Assembly (NCBI GenBank): GCA_039819095.1
Contig: JBCBSP010000004.1
Location: 1-64,000 of the forward strand
Length of the DNA: 64,000 bases
Origin: JBCBSP01 sp039819095
GTDB lineage: Bacteria; Pseudomonadota; Alphaproteobacteria; Caulobacterales; Maricaulaceae
Reading direction: 5' to 3'
The notes below the pieces were generated by a model that was given only the letters and a program-made list of their open reading frames with translations, was not told the DNA's origin and searched no databases. Position numbers and translations under genes: made by a program. Positions within the stretch are counted from its first letter, which is position 1; every line of letters begins with the position of its first letter. Shown here piece by piece: positions 15,797 through 25,098 of this stretch.

Positions 15797-16951
15797 GTGG
15801 CGAGCCAAGACGATAACATAGCTCAATCTGGATCATCGGCGCGCGGTCTCAAGCCCGGGCTGGGAAGCGGCTTTTCTATCGCTGCGCTTTTCATGCTCGT
15901 GATTGTAATCGGCGTTTCCAGCCTGCGGGCCGCTGGGGCGGACGAGGCCGCGCAGAGCGCGCAACCGATCAGTGTTGAGGTTTTCACCGTCGATTATCGC
16001 GAGCAGGCGGAGATCACCGAGCTGTTCCCCGGTCTCATCACCGCGCGTCGTGAAAGCGCGCTGGGTTTTGAGCGTGGCGGGCGCATTGCCGAGATCGGCG
16101 TGGATGTCGGCGATCAGGTTCTCGCAGGCGACCGGTTGGCGCAGCTGGATACGCGCACGCTGCGCGCGCAGCTCGCCGCTGCTCGCGCTGAAGCCTCCGC
16201 CATGTCCGCCCAGGCCGATCTGACCGATGTGACGCTGAACCGGCAGCGCCAGCTGGTTGAGCAGGGTCACATCTCGCCGCAGCGGCTCGATGAAGCCGAG
16301 GCGAACGCCGCCGCCGCCCATGCCCGGCGCGCCGCCGCCGAGGCCAATGCGGACGCGCTGGCGGTTCAACTGGAGCTCGCCGAGCTGAACGCGCCCTTCG
16401 ATGGCGTCATCACCGCGCGCACTGTGGACGAGGGCGTGATCGCCTCGCCCGGTGCGGCGATCGTGTATCTGACGGAGGCCGGTGCGTTGGAATTGCGCGT
16501 CGGATTGCCGGCGCGTGAGGCTGAACGTCTTGAAGCGGGTCGCGCGTATCGCGCTCTGGTCGCCGGGCGCAGCGTGGAGGCGCGCCTGCGCGCCCAGACC
16601 GGCGTGGTTGACCGCCAGAGCCGCACCGTCACCGCGATCTTTGATCTTGATGCCGAAGCAGCCGCAGTGGGCGAGGTGGCTCGCCTTGAGCTTCCCGCTG
16701 CTCTGGATGAGGCGGGCTTCTGGACGCCGGTCAGCGCGCTGGCGGAGGGCCGGCGCGGGCTTTGGGCGGTCTATGTGCTCACCGGAGAAAGCCGTCCCTA
16801 TACGCTGGAGCCGCGCTCGGTTGAGATCCTCCATACCGAAGGGGGGCGGGCTTATGTGCGCGGCGCCGTGCGTGACGGCGACCGGGCTATCTCCGCCGGC
16901 CTCCAGCGGGTGACGCCGGGCCAGCTTGTATCGCCGGCAAGCGAGGGCTGA
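15797..16951 (+). CDS. RND efflux periplasmic adaptor subunit (MFP/HlyD family)
   Basis: The 384-residue protein has one N-terminal membrane anchor (FSIAALFMLVIVIGVSS, about residues 27-43). After it come the barrel-sandwich lipoyl half (GLITARRESALGFERGGRIA), an alpha-hairpin with QLVEQGHISPQRLDEAEANA, and the second lipoyl half (LNAPFDGVITARTVDEG), then beta-barrel and membrane-proximal domains. It bridges an inner-membrane RND pump to an outer-membrane channel. GTG 15797 is preceded by GGGAGG. It is followed 4 bp later by the pump gene; no outer-membrane TolC homolog is present here. Confidence 0.92.
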   Translation: MASQDDNIAQSGSSARGLKPGLGSGFSIAALFMLVIVIGVSSLRAAGADEAAQSAQPISVEVFTVDYREQAEITELFPGLITARRESALGFERGGRIAEIGVDVGDQVLAGDRLAQLDTRTLRAQLAAARAEASAMSAQADLTDVTLNRQRQLVEQGHISPQRLDEAEANAAAAHARRAAAEANADALAVQLELAELNAPFDGVITARTVDEGVIASPGAAIVYLTEAGALELRVGLPAREAERLEAGRAYRALVAGRSVEARLRAQTGVVDRQSRTVTAIFDLDAEAAAVGEVARLELPAALDEAGFWTPVSALAEGRRGLWAVYVLTGESRPYTLEPRSVEILHTEGGRAYVRGAVRDGDRAISAGLQRVTPGQLVSPASEG

Positions 16952-16955
16952 GCCG

Positions 16956-19900
16956 ATGGCGACGCTGTTTTTCCGCTTTCCGCGCCTGACCCTGCTGGTT
17001 CTGTTCCTGATCGTCGCGGCGGGCATGGGCGCGCTGGGCGTTCTGGGGCGCCAGGAAGACCCCACGCTGGTGGAGCGCTATGGCCGGGTGATCACGATCT
17101 TCCCGGGCGCCGATGCGCAGCGCGTCGAAGCGCTCATCACCGAGCCGATGGAAAGCGCGCTGATGGAGCTGGCCGAGCTTGATGAGGTCCAGTCCACCTC
17201 GCGCGCCGGTATCTCGGTGGTCGATGTCAGTCTGCGCGAAGACCTGAGTGAAACCATGGTGGAGCAGACGTGGACCAAAATCCGCGACCAGGTCTCCTCC
17301 GTCGAACCCGTCCTTCCGCCAGGGGTCCAGCCGCCGGAGGTCGTTCGCGAATACCTTGGCGCTGCAACGCTGATCGTGGCGCTGAGCTGGCCGCAGGAAA
17401 CGGGGGCCAGCCTGGGCGCGCTGAACCGGCTCGCCCTCGATCTGCGGGACCGGCTGCGCAATCTTTCCGGCACTGAAGAGACGCGCATTTTTGGCGCCCC
17501 GGAAGAAGAAATCCGCGTCATTCTCGATCAGGAAGCAGCGGCGGCCCTGGGGCTGGATGCGGCCAGCGTGGCGGGCATTCTCGCCGCCTCGGACGCCAAG
17601 GCCCCGGCGGGCCGGCTCGCCGGTCAGGGCGTGTCGATGACGGTGGAAGTCGCCGGCGCTTTCGACACGCTGGACCGGGTTCGCCAGGTCTCGCTGGGCG
17701 CAGCCGGCGGGCAGGGCTTCACAAGGCTTGACGACATCGCTGACGTTGAACGCGGCGCGGTGGAGCCGCCCCGCGAGATCGTCAACGTCAATGGCGAACG
17801 CACCATCATGGTCGCGGCCTATCTGCAGCCGGGCCTGCAGGTCGATGAGTGGTCGGCGCGCGCTGAAGCGATTGTGGCTGAGTTCGCCGCCACCACCCCA
17901 GGCGCTGAAGTCGATATCCTGATGCGTCAGGCCGAGTATGTCGTGGACCGGCTTGCCGGGCTTGCGACCAATCTCGCCTTTTCAGCGCTGATCGTGTTCT
18001 GCGTGCTTTTCCTGATGATGGGTTGGCGCTCCGCGCTGATCGTGGGATCGGCGCTGCCGCTGACCATTCTTCTGGTTCTGGTGCTCATCAATCTGATTGG
18101 TCAGCCGCTGCACCAGATGTCGGTGACCGGCATCGTCGTCGCGCTGGGGCTCCTGATCGACAATGCGATCGTGGTTGCGGACGACTATCGCATTCTGCGC
18201 GGTCGCGGCATGGAGCGGATTGAGGCGGTCGAGAAGGCGGTCAAGACCCTGTTCGGTCCGCTGCTGGCCTCCACGCTCACGACCATCTTCGCTTTCGCGC
18301 CGATCGCGCTTCTTCCCGGTAGTGCGGGTGAGTTTGTGGGCATGATCGGGGTTTCGGTGATCTTTGCCGTCGCTTCGTCCTTCGTCATCGCCTTTACTGT
18401 GGTGATCGCTCTGGCGGCCTGGTTCGATGACGGGCGGGCCGGGGAGAAGAATGCGCCCTTCTGGCGCGACGGGCTGCGCGCTCCGGTTCTGGCCAATCTC
18501 TATCGCAGCCTGCTGGATGCGGTGACGGCGCGACCCGTGCTTGGGATCCTGATCGGCATGTTGCTGCCCATCGCCGGGTTTGGCGCGGCGACCACCCTGC
18601 CCAGCCAGTTCTTCCCGCAGACCGAGCGGGACATGTTCCAGCTCAGCCTGACGCTGCCGTCCACCGCCTCCATCGCAGAGACAGAGCGGCGGGCGAGCGA
18701 GATCACGGCCTTTCTGAAAAGCTACGAGGAAGTTGAGGACGTCGCCTGGGTGCTCGGTTCCAGCCCGCCACGCGTCTACTACAACATGTTCGGCGGTCAG
18801 GCCGGGCGTCCGAATTTCGCCGCCGGCTGGGTGAAAACCCGTTCTGAAGCCGCCACGCGCGCCATCGTCGGTGAGATACAGCTTGAGGCGCGCGAACGCT
18901 TTCCAGACGCTCAGATCCTCACCTTGCCGTTCGAGCAGGGACCGCCCTTCCCTGCGCCCATCGAGATCAAGCTGATAGGGCCGGACCTGAATGGTCTGGA
19001 CCAGCTGGGCGATGATGTCCGCGCCGTGCTCGCGGCGACCCCGGGCGTGACTTACACCCAGGCGCAAATGCTGCGCGGCGAACCGGTCGCGCTTTTCGAA
19101 GCCGACGAAGCGGCCGCCCAGCTTGCCGGCGTGAGCCTGTCGCAGGTCGCGGGCCTGCTGCGCGCCGATATCGACGGCGCGGTCGGCGGTTCGGTGCTGG
19201 AAGGCGTTGAGTCGCTGCCCGTGCGCGTCATCGCTCCGGATGATCGCCGCGATGACGCCAGCGGCATCGGAGAGACGATGCTGCCAAGCCGGCCCGGCGC
19301 GGGGTTGTCCGGTTCCGTCGCAGCGCTCGGCGAGATCAGCCTCTCGCCGGAAGTCGCGTCAGTGGAGCGGATCAATGGCGAGCGCGCCAATCCGATCTAC
19401 GGGTATCTGGAGCCCTTCACCCTGCCGGCTCCGGTGCTGGCGGAGTTTCTCGACCGGCTGGATGAGGCTGGCGTCACGCCGCCGCCAGGCTTCCGGATCG
19501 AGCTGGGCGGGGATGCGGAGAACCAGGGCGACGCCATGGGCGATCTGTCGGCCACGGCTGTGCCGCTTCTGATCCTGATGATCACGGCGGTCGTGCTGGC
19601 CTTTAATTCCTTCCGTTACGCGGCGGTGATCTTCTTTGTCGGCGTGTTGTCGAGCGGTCTGGCGATGTTCGGGGTGTGGATGTTCGGCACGCCGTTGGGC
19701 TTCAACGCCATTATCGGCACGCTGGGTCTGGTGGGCCTGTCCATCAACGGGTCGATCGTGGTGCTCTCTGCGTTGAAGGCGAACTCCGATGCGCTGGCCG
19801 GCGACCGGCTCGCCATTCGCGAAACCGTCGTCGATGCGACGCGGCATATCCTGTCGACCACCTTCACCACGATTGGCGGCTTTGCTCCGCTCCTGATCGA

Positions 19901-20069
19901 GGGCGACAGCTTTTGGCTTCCCTTCGCAGCTGCGGTGGCGGGCGGAGTTGCGGGTTCGGCCATTTTGGCGCTCGTTCTGGCGCCGGCCTTCTTCGTCATC
20001 ATCGTGCGCGGCCAGCTGCGCCGGCAGGAGCGGCGCGAAGCCTTGTCGCAAGCGCCCGCTCCAGCCTAA
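16956..20069 (+). CDS. RND efflux transporter permease (AcrB/HAE1-like)
   Basis: The 1037-residue protein has the RND architecture: TM1 at residues 10-28, a large periplasmic loop, helices 2-6 at about 335-500, TM7 near 530, a second loop, and helices 8-12 at the end. GIVVALGLLIDNAIVVADDY, between TM3 and TM4, holds the Asp of the proton relay. It would export hydrophobic drugs or solvents using the proton gradient, working with the adaptor just upstream. ATG 16956 was preferred to an in-frame ATG ten codons earlier that overlaps the adaptor gene. Confidence 0.94.
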   Translation: MATLFFRFPRLTLLVLFLIVAAGMGALGVLGRQEDPTLVERYGRVITIFPGADAQRVEALITEPMESALMELAELDEVQSTSRAGISVVDVSLREDLSETMVEQTWTKIRDQVSSVEPVLPPGVQPPEVVREYLGAATLIVALSWPQETGASLGALNRLALDLRDRLRNLSGTEETRIFGAPEEEIRVILDQEAAAALGLDAASVAGILAASDAKAPAGRLAGQGVSMTVEVAGAFDTLDRVRQVSLGAAGGQGFTRLDDIADVERGAVEPPREIVNVNGERTIMVAAYLQPGLQVDEWSARAEAIVAEFAATTPGAEVDILMRQAEYVVDRLAGLATNLAFSALIVFCVLFLMMGWRSALIVGSALPLTILLVLVLINLIGQPLHQMSVTGIVVALGLLIDNAIVVADDYRILRGRGMERIEAVEKAVKTLFGPLLASTLTTIFAFAPIALLPGSAGEFVGMIGVSVIFAVASSFVIAFTVVIALAAWFDDGRAGEKNAPFWRDGLRAPVLANLYRSLLDAVTARPVLGILIGMLLPIAGFGAATTLPSQFFPQTERDMFQLSLTLPSTASIAETERRASEITAFLKSYEEVEDVAWVLGSSPPRVYYNMFGGQAGRPNFAAGWVKTRSEAATRAIVGEIQLEARERFPDAQILTLPFEQGPPFPAPIEIKLIGPDLNGLDQLGDDVRAVLAATPGVTYTQAQMLRGEPVALFEADEAAAQLAGVSLSQVAGLLRADIDGAVGGSVLEGVESLPVRVIAPDDRRDDASGIGETMLPSRPGAGLSGSVAALGEISLSPEVASVERINGERANPIYGYLEPFTLPAPVLAEFLDRLDEAGVTPPPGFRIELGGDAENQGDAMGDLSATAVPLLILMITAVVLAFNSFRYAAVIFFVGVLSSGLAMFGVWMFGTPLGFNAIIGTLGLVGLSINGSIVVLSALKANSDALAGDRLAIRETVVDATRHILSTTFTTIGGFAPLLIEGDSFWLPFAAAVAGGVAGSAILALVLAPAFFVIIVRGQLRRQERREALSQAPAPA

Positions 20070-20101
20070 GCCTTGAGGTCTGGTCGCACCGGAGAAAACA
20101 G

Positions 20102-20743
20102 TTGAGCCAGACCAAGACCGGTGAACGGCGCGGACCCTGGACAATCCGCGCCACGCGTATCGCTTATGAGAATCCCTGGATGCAGGTGATCGAGCATGAC
20201 GTGCTGCGCCCGAACGGCGAGCCGGGCCTGTACGGCGTCATGCATCCCAAACAGCTGGCGATCGGGGTGCTGCCGGTTTTCGCCAATGGCGATGTGCCGC
20301 TGGTTGGGCAGTATCGCTTTGCGGTGGAGGCCTATTCCTGGGAGCTGCCCGAAGGCGGCGGGGCGTTCGATGCCGAACCGCTGGACAGCGCTCGCCGGGA
20401 ACTGGCTGAGGAAACCGGGCTTTCGGCGGCTCACTGGCTGGAGTTTCTGCGCTTTGACATTTCCAACTCGATCACCAGCGAGCGCGCCATCGCCTATCTC
20501 GCCTGGGGACTTGAACAGGGCGACGCCATGCCGGACGAGACCGAAGCGCTGGCCAATGATCGCAAGCCCTTCGCTAAGGTCCTCGCTATGGCCATGGATG
20601 GACGCATCAGTGACGGCTTCACACTGGCGATGATGGCGAAGGCGGACTACATGCTGCGCCAGGGCCAGCTTCCTGAGGCGCTGGCCGGCGCCCTGAGGGC
20701 GGGCGGCGCGTACGCAAGCCAGTCAGAAGAGGAGGCCCGCTGA
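20102..20743 (+). CDS. NUDIX hydrolase (ADP-ribose pyrophosphatase-like)
   Basis: The 213-residue protein has a Nudix box beginning PEGGGAFDAEPLDSARRE and continuing LAEETGL, plus the VGQYRFAVEAYSWELPEGGG lead-in of ADP-ribose/nucleoside-sugar pyrophosphatases. Counting back from RE, the first Glu of the box is replaced by Ala with Glu one place later, so spacing is not strict. The start is TTG 20102 with GGAGA just before it; an ATG start would lose the conserved ENPWMQVIEHDVLRPNG strand. It follows the RND pump by 32 bp and overlaps cysE by one base. Confidence 0.85.
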   Translation: MSQTKTGERRGPWTIRATRIAYENPWMQVIEHDVLRPNGEPGLYGVMHPKQLAIGVLPVFANGDVPLVGQYRFAVEAYSWELPEGGGAFDAEPLDSARRELAEETGLSAAHWLEFLRFDISNSITSERAIAYLAWGLEQGDAMPDETEALANDRKPFAKVLAMAMDGRISDGFTLAMMAKADYMLRQGQLPEALAGALRAGGAYASQSEEEAR

Positions 20744-21561
20744 TGAGCCTCACCGATTTATCCACAGCTGACGAACCGCTCCGCGGAGTCTGGTCGCGCT
20801 TGCGCGTTGAAGCAGCGGGCGCGGCGGCCAACGAGCCCATGCTGGCGAGCTTCATGAACGCCTCCATCCTGCGCCATGAAGACTTCGCCAGCGCGCTCGC
20901 CCATCGCGTCGCCTCGAAAATGAGCGATGCGCAGCTGGATTCGCTTCTGGTCCATGATGTCGTTCAGGAGGCGATCACCGCCGAGCCGGAGATCGCCGAC
21001 CGCGCCGCCGCCGACATGCTGGCCACCGACGAGCGCGATCCGGCCTGCCGATCCCTGCTGCAGCCCTTCCTGTACACCAAGGGCTGGCACGCCCTTCAGG
21101 CCTATCGGGTCGCGCACTGGATGTGGAATCAGGGCCGCGAGACCCTGGCCTTTCATCTGCAAAGCCGGATTTCGGAACGCTTTGGCGTCGACATCCACCC
21201 CGCCGCCGTGATCGGCCGAGGCATCATGATCGACCATGCATCCTCGGTAGTGATCGGCGAGACCGCTGTCGTGGGCGACAATGTCTCCATCCTGCACGAG
21301 GTGACGCTGGGCGGCACCGGCACGGAGACCGGCGACCGTCATCCGAAGATTGGCGACGGGGTGATGATCGGGGCCGGCGCGAAAGTGCTTGGCAATATCA
21401 TGATCGGCGATGAGGCCCGCATCGCAGCCGGTTCGGTCGTGCTCGGCCCGGTTGAACCGCGCTGCACGGTCGCCGGCGTGCCCGCCCGTCCGGTGGGCGG
21501 TCCATGCGCGGAACCGGCCCGCCATATGGATCAGACGCTGGACCCGTCCACGCGGGGTTAA
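20743..21561 (+). CDS. cysE: serine O-acetyltransferase
   Basis: The 272-residue CysE acetylates serine with acetyl-CoA, the first step of cysteine synthesis. An N-terminal helical domain is followed by the hexapeptide left-handed beta helix: FGVDIHPAAVIGRGIMIDHA, VVIGETAVVGDNVSILHEVT, LGGTGTETGDRHPKIGDGV, then MIGAGAKVLGNIMIG. The active-site His residues are in IDHA and ILHEVT. The C-terminal tail that binds CysK is present but ends STRG rather than Ile, so CysK-complex formation is uncertain. Its ATG overlaps the NUDIX stop (TGATG). Confidence 0.95.
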   Translation: MSLTDLSTADEPLRGVWSRLRVEAAGAAANEPMLASFMNASILRHEDFASALAHRVASKMSDAQLDSLLVHDVVQEAITAEPEIADRAAADMLATDERDPACRSLLQPFLYTKGWHALQAYRVAHWMWNQGRETLAFHLQSRISERFGVDIHPAAVIGRGIMIDHASSVVIGETAVVGDNVSILHEVTLGGTGTETGDRHPKIGDGVMIGAGAKVLGNIMIGDEARIAAGSVVLGPVEPRCTVAGVPARPVGGPCAEPARHMDQTLDPSTRG

Positions 21562-21675
21562 GTGAAGGCCTCTGCGCTTTGCACGCGCCGGCGCATTGAT
21601 CACCGGGCGCAAGGCGTTAGGCTCTGCGTCGAGTTTTCCGACCCCTTATTTCTGACTCTGAAAGGCGCAAGCCCC

Positions 21676-21903
21676 GTGACCAGTCCTGTTTTCACGCCCG
21701 CTGAAGCTCTCAAGGTGGAGGGCTTCCTCAAAGCCAAGCTGAACCCGGAGCTGAAGGTTCAGACCCGCCAGCGTCCCGACGAGTGCGCGGAAATCTATAT
21801 CGGCGCTGAATGCCTGGGCGTAGTGTCGAAGAATGTGGAGGAGGGTGAAACCTCCTACTCCTTCGAGATCACCATTCTGGACATTGATCTGGAAGACGCT
21901 TGA
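21676..21903 (+). CDS. DUF3126 family protein
   Basis: This 75-residue protein (GTG 21676) has the DUF3126 pattern: VEGFLKAKLNPELKVQTRQR, then AEIYIGAECLGVVSKNVEEGE, then SYSFEITILDIDLEDA. The family is found in Alphaproteobacteria and has no known function. In-frame sequence upstream of 21676 is not family-like. Its last codons overlap the start of the ABC ATPase gene (TTGA), so the two are co-translated. Confidence 0.85.
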   Translation: MTSPVFTPAEALKVEGFLKAKLNPELKVQTRQRPDECAEIYIGAECLGVVSKNVEEGETSYSFEITILDIDLEDA

Positions 21904-22691
21904 AGCGAGCCGGGACCGGCTCTGAGGTTCTTCGCGTCGAAGGGCTGACCAAACGCTATCCCGGCGGCGTGGTGGCCGCTGACGGCGTTCAGCTGTCTGT
22001 GAGCGCCGGCGAGCTGGTCGCCATTGTCGGTGAATCCGGCTCCGGCAAGACCACGACCCTGAAAGCGATCAACCGGCTGGTGGAGCCCAGTGAAGGCCGC
22101 ATCCTGTTCCAGGCGCGCGACGCGCTGGCGCTGGATGCGCATACGCTGCGGCGCGAAATCGGCTGGGTGATGCAGGGCGACGGTCTTTTCCCGCACATGA
22201 CGGCGGCGCAGAACATCGCCGTCACGCCCCGCCTGATGGGCTGGGCGCCGGACCGGATCGGCGCGCGCATTGAAGAGCTGCTCGAACTCGTCCGGCTGGA
22301 CCCCGGTGAGTTCCGCGACCGCCGTCCCGATCAGATGTCCGGCGGTCAGCGCCAGCGCATCGCCATCGCCCGCGCGCTGGCGGCGGAGCCGCCGCTCATC
22401 CTGCTCGACGAAGCCTTCTCCGCGCTCGACCCGGTCACGCGGGCCGGCCTGCAGGATGATTTCATTGCCCTGCAGGCGCGCCTGCGTTTCGCCGCCGTGA
22501 TGGTCACCCACGACATGGCCGAGGCCCTGCTGCTGGCCGACCGCATCCTTGTGATGAAGGACGGCGTGGTGCTGCAGACAGGCACGGCATCTGAATTGGT
22601 GAACGCGCCGGCCGATCCGTATGTCAGCGCGCTGCTCGCCGCGCCGGCGAAGCAGGCCCGCGCCGTGGCCGCGCTGAAGGTCGCACCATGA
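21900..22691 (+). CDS. osmoprotectant (choline/betaine-type) ABC transporter ATP-binding protein
   Basis: The 263-residue ATPase has Walker A GESGSGKTT (about residues 44-52), signature MSGGQRQRIAIARAL, Walker B LILLDEAFSALDPVTR and the H-loop VTHDMAEAL. It resembles OpuCA/ProV without the C-terminal CBS domains, which fits its 263 residues. TTG 21900 overlaps the DUF3126 stop. It overlaps the next gene by four bases (ATGA), so the transporter is one unit. Confidence 0.88.
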   Translation: MKRAGTGSEVLRVEGLTKRYPGGVVAADGVQLSVSAGELVAIVGESGSGKTTTLKAINRLVEPSEGRILFQARDALALDAHTLRREIGWVMQGDGLFPHMTAAQNIAVTPRLMGWAPDRIGARIEELLELVRLDPGEFRDRRPDQMSGGQRQRIAIARALAAEPPLILLDEAFSALDPVTRAGLQDDFIALQARLRFAAVMVTHDMAEALLLADRILVMKDGVVLQTGTASELVNAPADPYVSALLAAPAKQARAVAALKVAP

Positions 22692-24235
22692 ACGAGCAGC
22701 TGGCCGAAGCCTTCACCGTGTTGCCGCAATATCTGGGCGGGCATATGCGCCTGTCGATGGCGGCGATCGCGTGTGCGGTGCTGATCAGCCTGCCGCTCGG
22801 CGTGCTGGCCGCCAGGCGCGACTGGCTGGCCGGGCCGGCGCTGGGCGTGGCGGGCGTTCTGCAGACCATCCCGGGGCTGGCCCTGCTGGCGCTGATGGTG
22901 CCGGTTCTGGGCGGCACGATCGGGTTTGCACCGGCCTTCGCCGCGCTGACGCTCTACGGCGTGCTCCCGGTTCTGCGAAACACGATTGTCGGCCTTCAGG
23001 GCGTGGACCCGGTTGTGCGCGAAGCCGCGCGCGGCGTGGGCATGACGCCGCGTCAGAGCCTGCTGGAGGTCGAGCTGCCGCTGGCGCTGCCGATGATTGT
23101 GGCGGGCATTCGCACCGCCGTGGTCTGGGTGGTCGGCGCGGCGGTTCTGGCGACGCCGGTCGGGGCGGCGAGCCTTGGCAATTACATCTTCGCCGGCCTG
23201 CAGACGCGCAACTGGACCGCCGTCCTGTTCGGCTGCGTGGTCTCCGCGCTGCTGGCGATTGCGCTCGATCAGATCGTACGCGGGTATGAGATCGCGGCGC
23301 GACGCCGTCAGCGTGGTCTTGCGCTTGTGTCGAGCCTCGCGGCGGTCGCGCTGATCGGCGCGGCCCTCGCGCCGGGTTTGATCGAGCGCGCTTCGATCGA
23401 CCGGATACAGACTGAACAGCAGGCTGCGCGCGGCATTGAAGGCCAGCGCATCATCCTGGCCTCCAAACCCTTCACCGAACAGTATATTCTTGTTGAACTT
23501 ATCGCCGATGTCCTGACCGAGGCCGGCGCCGTGATCGAGACGCGCGACGGGCTCGGCACGGCGGTCATTTTCGACGCTTTGGTCAATGACGAGGTCCAGG
23601 TCTCGGTCGACTATTCCGGCACGCTCTGGGAGAACAGGCTGCGCCGGTCCGACCGGGTCGGCCGCTACCGGATGATCGCGGAGATCAACGCCTTTCTTCT
23701 GGCTGAGTACGCCATGTATTCGCCCGGCCCGCTCGGCTTTGAGAACGCCTACGGCTTCGCCATGAGCCGGGCCGGCGCCGAGGCGATCAATGTCGACAGC
23801 ATTGATGATCTGGCCGATCGCTCCATCGAGATCGGCGCGGACACCGTTTTCTTCCAGCGCCCGGAATGGACCAGTTCGCGCGAGGCCTACGGGCTTCAGA
23901 ACGCCACGCCCCGCCCGATGGATTCCACCTTCATGTACGGCGCGGTCCGCGATGGTCAGGTGGATGTCATAACGGCTTACACCACCGATGGCCGCATTGC
24001 GGCTTTCGATCTGGTGATCCTCGACGACCCGCTGGGCGTGTTGCCGCCCTATGACGCCATGCTGCTTCTGTCGCCTGAAGCCGCCTCCAACGATGCGCTG
24101 GCTGATGCGCTGGCGCCGCTCATCAACGCGATCACGCCTGAGCTGATGCGCGAGGCGAACCGGCGCGTGGACCTTGACGGACAGACGCCGGAACAGGCGG
24201 CCGAGTGGTTGCTGGCTGAGCTTTCGCCTCAATAG
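22688..24235 (+). CDS. fused permease and substrate-binding protein of a choline/betaine ABC transporter
   Basis: In this 515-residue protein, residues 1-215 form a BPD_transp_1-type permease: YLGGHMRLSMAAIACAVLIS, QTIPGLALLALMVPVLGG, VREAARGVGMTPRQSLLEVE and the EAA-like segment. After a last helix (SLAAVALIGAALAPGL) comes an OpuAC-type binding domain from about residue 240: IILASKPFTEQYILVELIAD, then the GLGTAVIFDALVNDEVQVSV region. The fusion places the substrate-binding domain on the outside of the membrane permease, as in OpuBB/BC-like and OpuF-type systems. The substrate is likely glycine betaine, choline or a related osmolyte. Confidence 0.9.
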   Translation: MNEQLAEAFTVLPQYLGGHMRLSMAAIACAVLISLPLGVLAARRDWLAGPALGVAGVLQTIPGLALLALMVPVLGGTIGFAPAFAALTLYGVLPVLRNTIVGLQGVDPVVREAARGVGMTPRQSLLEVELPLALPMIVAGIRTAVVWVVGAAVLATPVGAASLGNYIFAGLQTRNWTAVLFGCVVSALLAIALDQIVRGYEIAARRRQRGLALVSSLAAVALIGAALAPGLIERASIDRIQTEQQAARGIEGQRIILASKPFTEQYILVELIADVLTEAGAVIETRDGLGTAVIFDALVNDEVQVSVDYSGTLWENRLRRSDRVGRYRMIAEINAFLLAEYAMYSPGPLGFENAYGFAMSRAGAEAINVDSIDDLADRSIEIGADTVFFQRPEWTSSREAYGLQNATPRPMDSTFMYGAVRDGQVDVITAYTTDGRIAAFDLVILDDPLGVLPPYDAMLLLSPEAASNDALADALAPLINAITPELMREANRRVDLDGQTPEQAAEWLLAELSPQ

Positions 24236-24238
24236 AAT

Positions 24239-24270
24239 GCGCCGGCGAAGCAGGGGAGCCTCGCCGGCGC
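24239..24270. terminator. GC-rich hairpin between the transporter and phoH
   Basis: GCGCCGGCGA (24239-24248) and TCGCCGGCGC (24261-24270) form a perfect 10-bp stem with a 12-base loop between the convergent transporter and phoH genes. No T-run follows, so intrinsic termination would be weak. Confidence 0.45.
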
Positions 24271-24295
24271 GTCATGTGTCACGGAGTGTCGCCGC

Positions 24296-25048
24296 TTAGA
24301 GAACGTCGAGCATGCTCGCCACCAGCGGGTGACGCACAATGTCGGACTGGTTGAGCTTCACAACGGCGATGTCATCGACCCTGTCGAGGCGCTCGCTGAT
24401 ATCCTTCAGCCCGGACATTTCAGGCAGAAGGTCGGTCTGCGCCGGGTCGCCGGTCACCACCATGGTGGAATTCCAGCCCAGCCGGGTCAGCAGCATTTTC
24501 AGCTGGCCGTAGGTGCAGTTCTGGGCCTCGTCGACCACGACGAAGGCGTTGTTCAGCGTGCGTCCGCGCATGTAGGCGATCGGCGCGATCTCGATCAGGC
24601 CTTCGGCCATCAGCGCTTTCAGCCGTTTCGGGCTGAGGCGATCGGCCAACGCGTCATAGAGCGGGCGCAGATAAGGCGCGAGCTTCTCCTCCATTGCGCC
24701 GGGCAGAAAGCCGATCGATTCACCGGCCTCGACCGCCGGGCGGGACAGGACGATGCGCCCGATATCGCCCGCTTCCAGCGCTTCAACCGCCTTTGCGACC
24801 GCCAGATAGGTCTTGCCGGTGCCCGCCGGGCCCATCGCCATGATGAGATTGTGCGCGTCGATGGCCTTCATCAGGCCGGCCTGACCTTCGGAACGCGGCT
24901 TGACCGTCTTCATATAGCTCTGGTCACGCATCGGTTCTTTCTCGTCCGGAGACCAGGAAGAGCCGGGGAAGAGGGCTTGCACTTTCTCCTGTTCGTAGTG
25001 CTCGGCGTTGAACGATCCTTGACGACGTTTGGCGGCGCGCTTGGCCAT
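24296..25048 (-). CDS. PhoH family ATPase
   Basis: The 250-residue protein starts at ATG 25048 with GGAG eight bases before it. It is a PhoH-type P-loop protein: Walker A GPAGTGKTYLA, LSRPAVEAGESIGFLPG, the PhoH segment YMRGRTLNNAFVVVDEAQN (Walker B), and VVTGDPAQTDL (sensor). It corresponds to the short PhoH clade rather than the longer PhoL/YbeZ type found beside ybeY, and no ybeY is here. PhoH proteins are predicted RNA-linked ATPases. A rho-independent terminator sits 20 bases upstream of the start codon on the same strand. Confidence 0.92.
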   Translation of the reverse strand: MAKRAAKRRQGSFNAEHYEQEKVQALFPGSSWSPDEKEPMRDQSYMKTVKPRSEGQAGLMKAIDAHNLIMAMGPAGTGKTYLAVAKAVEALEAGDIGRIVLSRPAVEAGESIGFLPGAMEEKLAPYLRPLYDALADRLSPKRLKALMAEGLIEIAPIAYMRGRTLNNAFVVVDEAQNCTYGQLKMLLTRLGWNSTMVVTGDPAQTDLLPEMSGLKDISERLDRVDDIAVVKLNQSDIVRHPLVASMLDVL

Positions 25049-25068
25049 TAGGATGATCTCCAGGCAAG

Positions 25069-25098
25069 AAAAAGCCCCTCGCGCGGAAGCGGAGGGGC
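25069..25098 (-). terminator. intrinsic terminator in the phoH leader
   Basis: On the minus strand GCCCCTC (25098-25092), an 11-base loop and GAGGGGC (25080-25074) form a 7-bp stem followed directly by TTTTTC (25073-25068). The T-run ends 20 bases before the phoH ATG. No plausible minus-strand gene lies between it and 25,390, so it would act on phoH's own leader transcript or end a small RNA. Confidence 0.75.

Noticed and set aside
22346..24232. A long minus-strand frame opposite the osmoprotectant transporter genes
   Set aside because: It is antisense to two proteins with clear domains; its product is His/Arg/Gln-rich, as expected of a GC-biased antisense frame.
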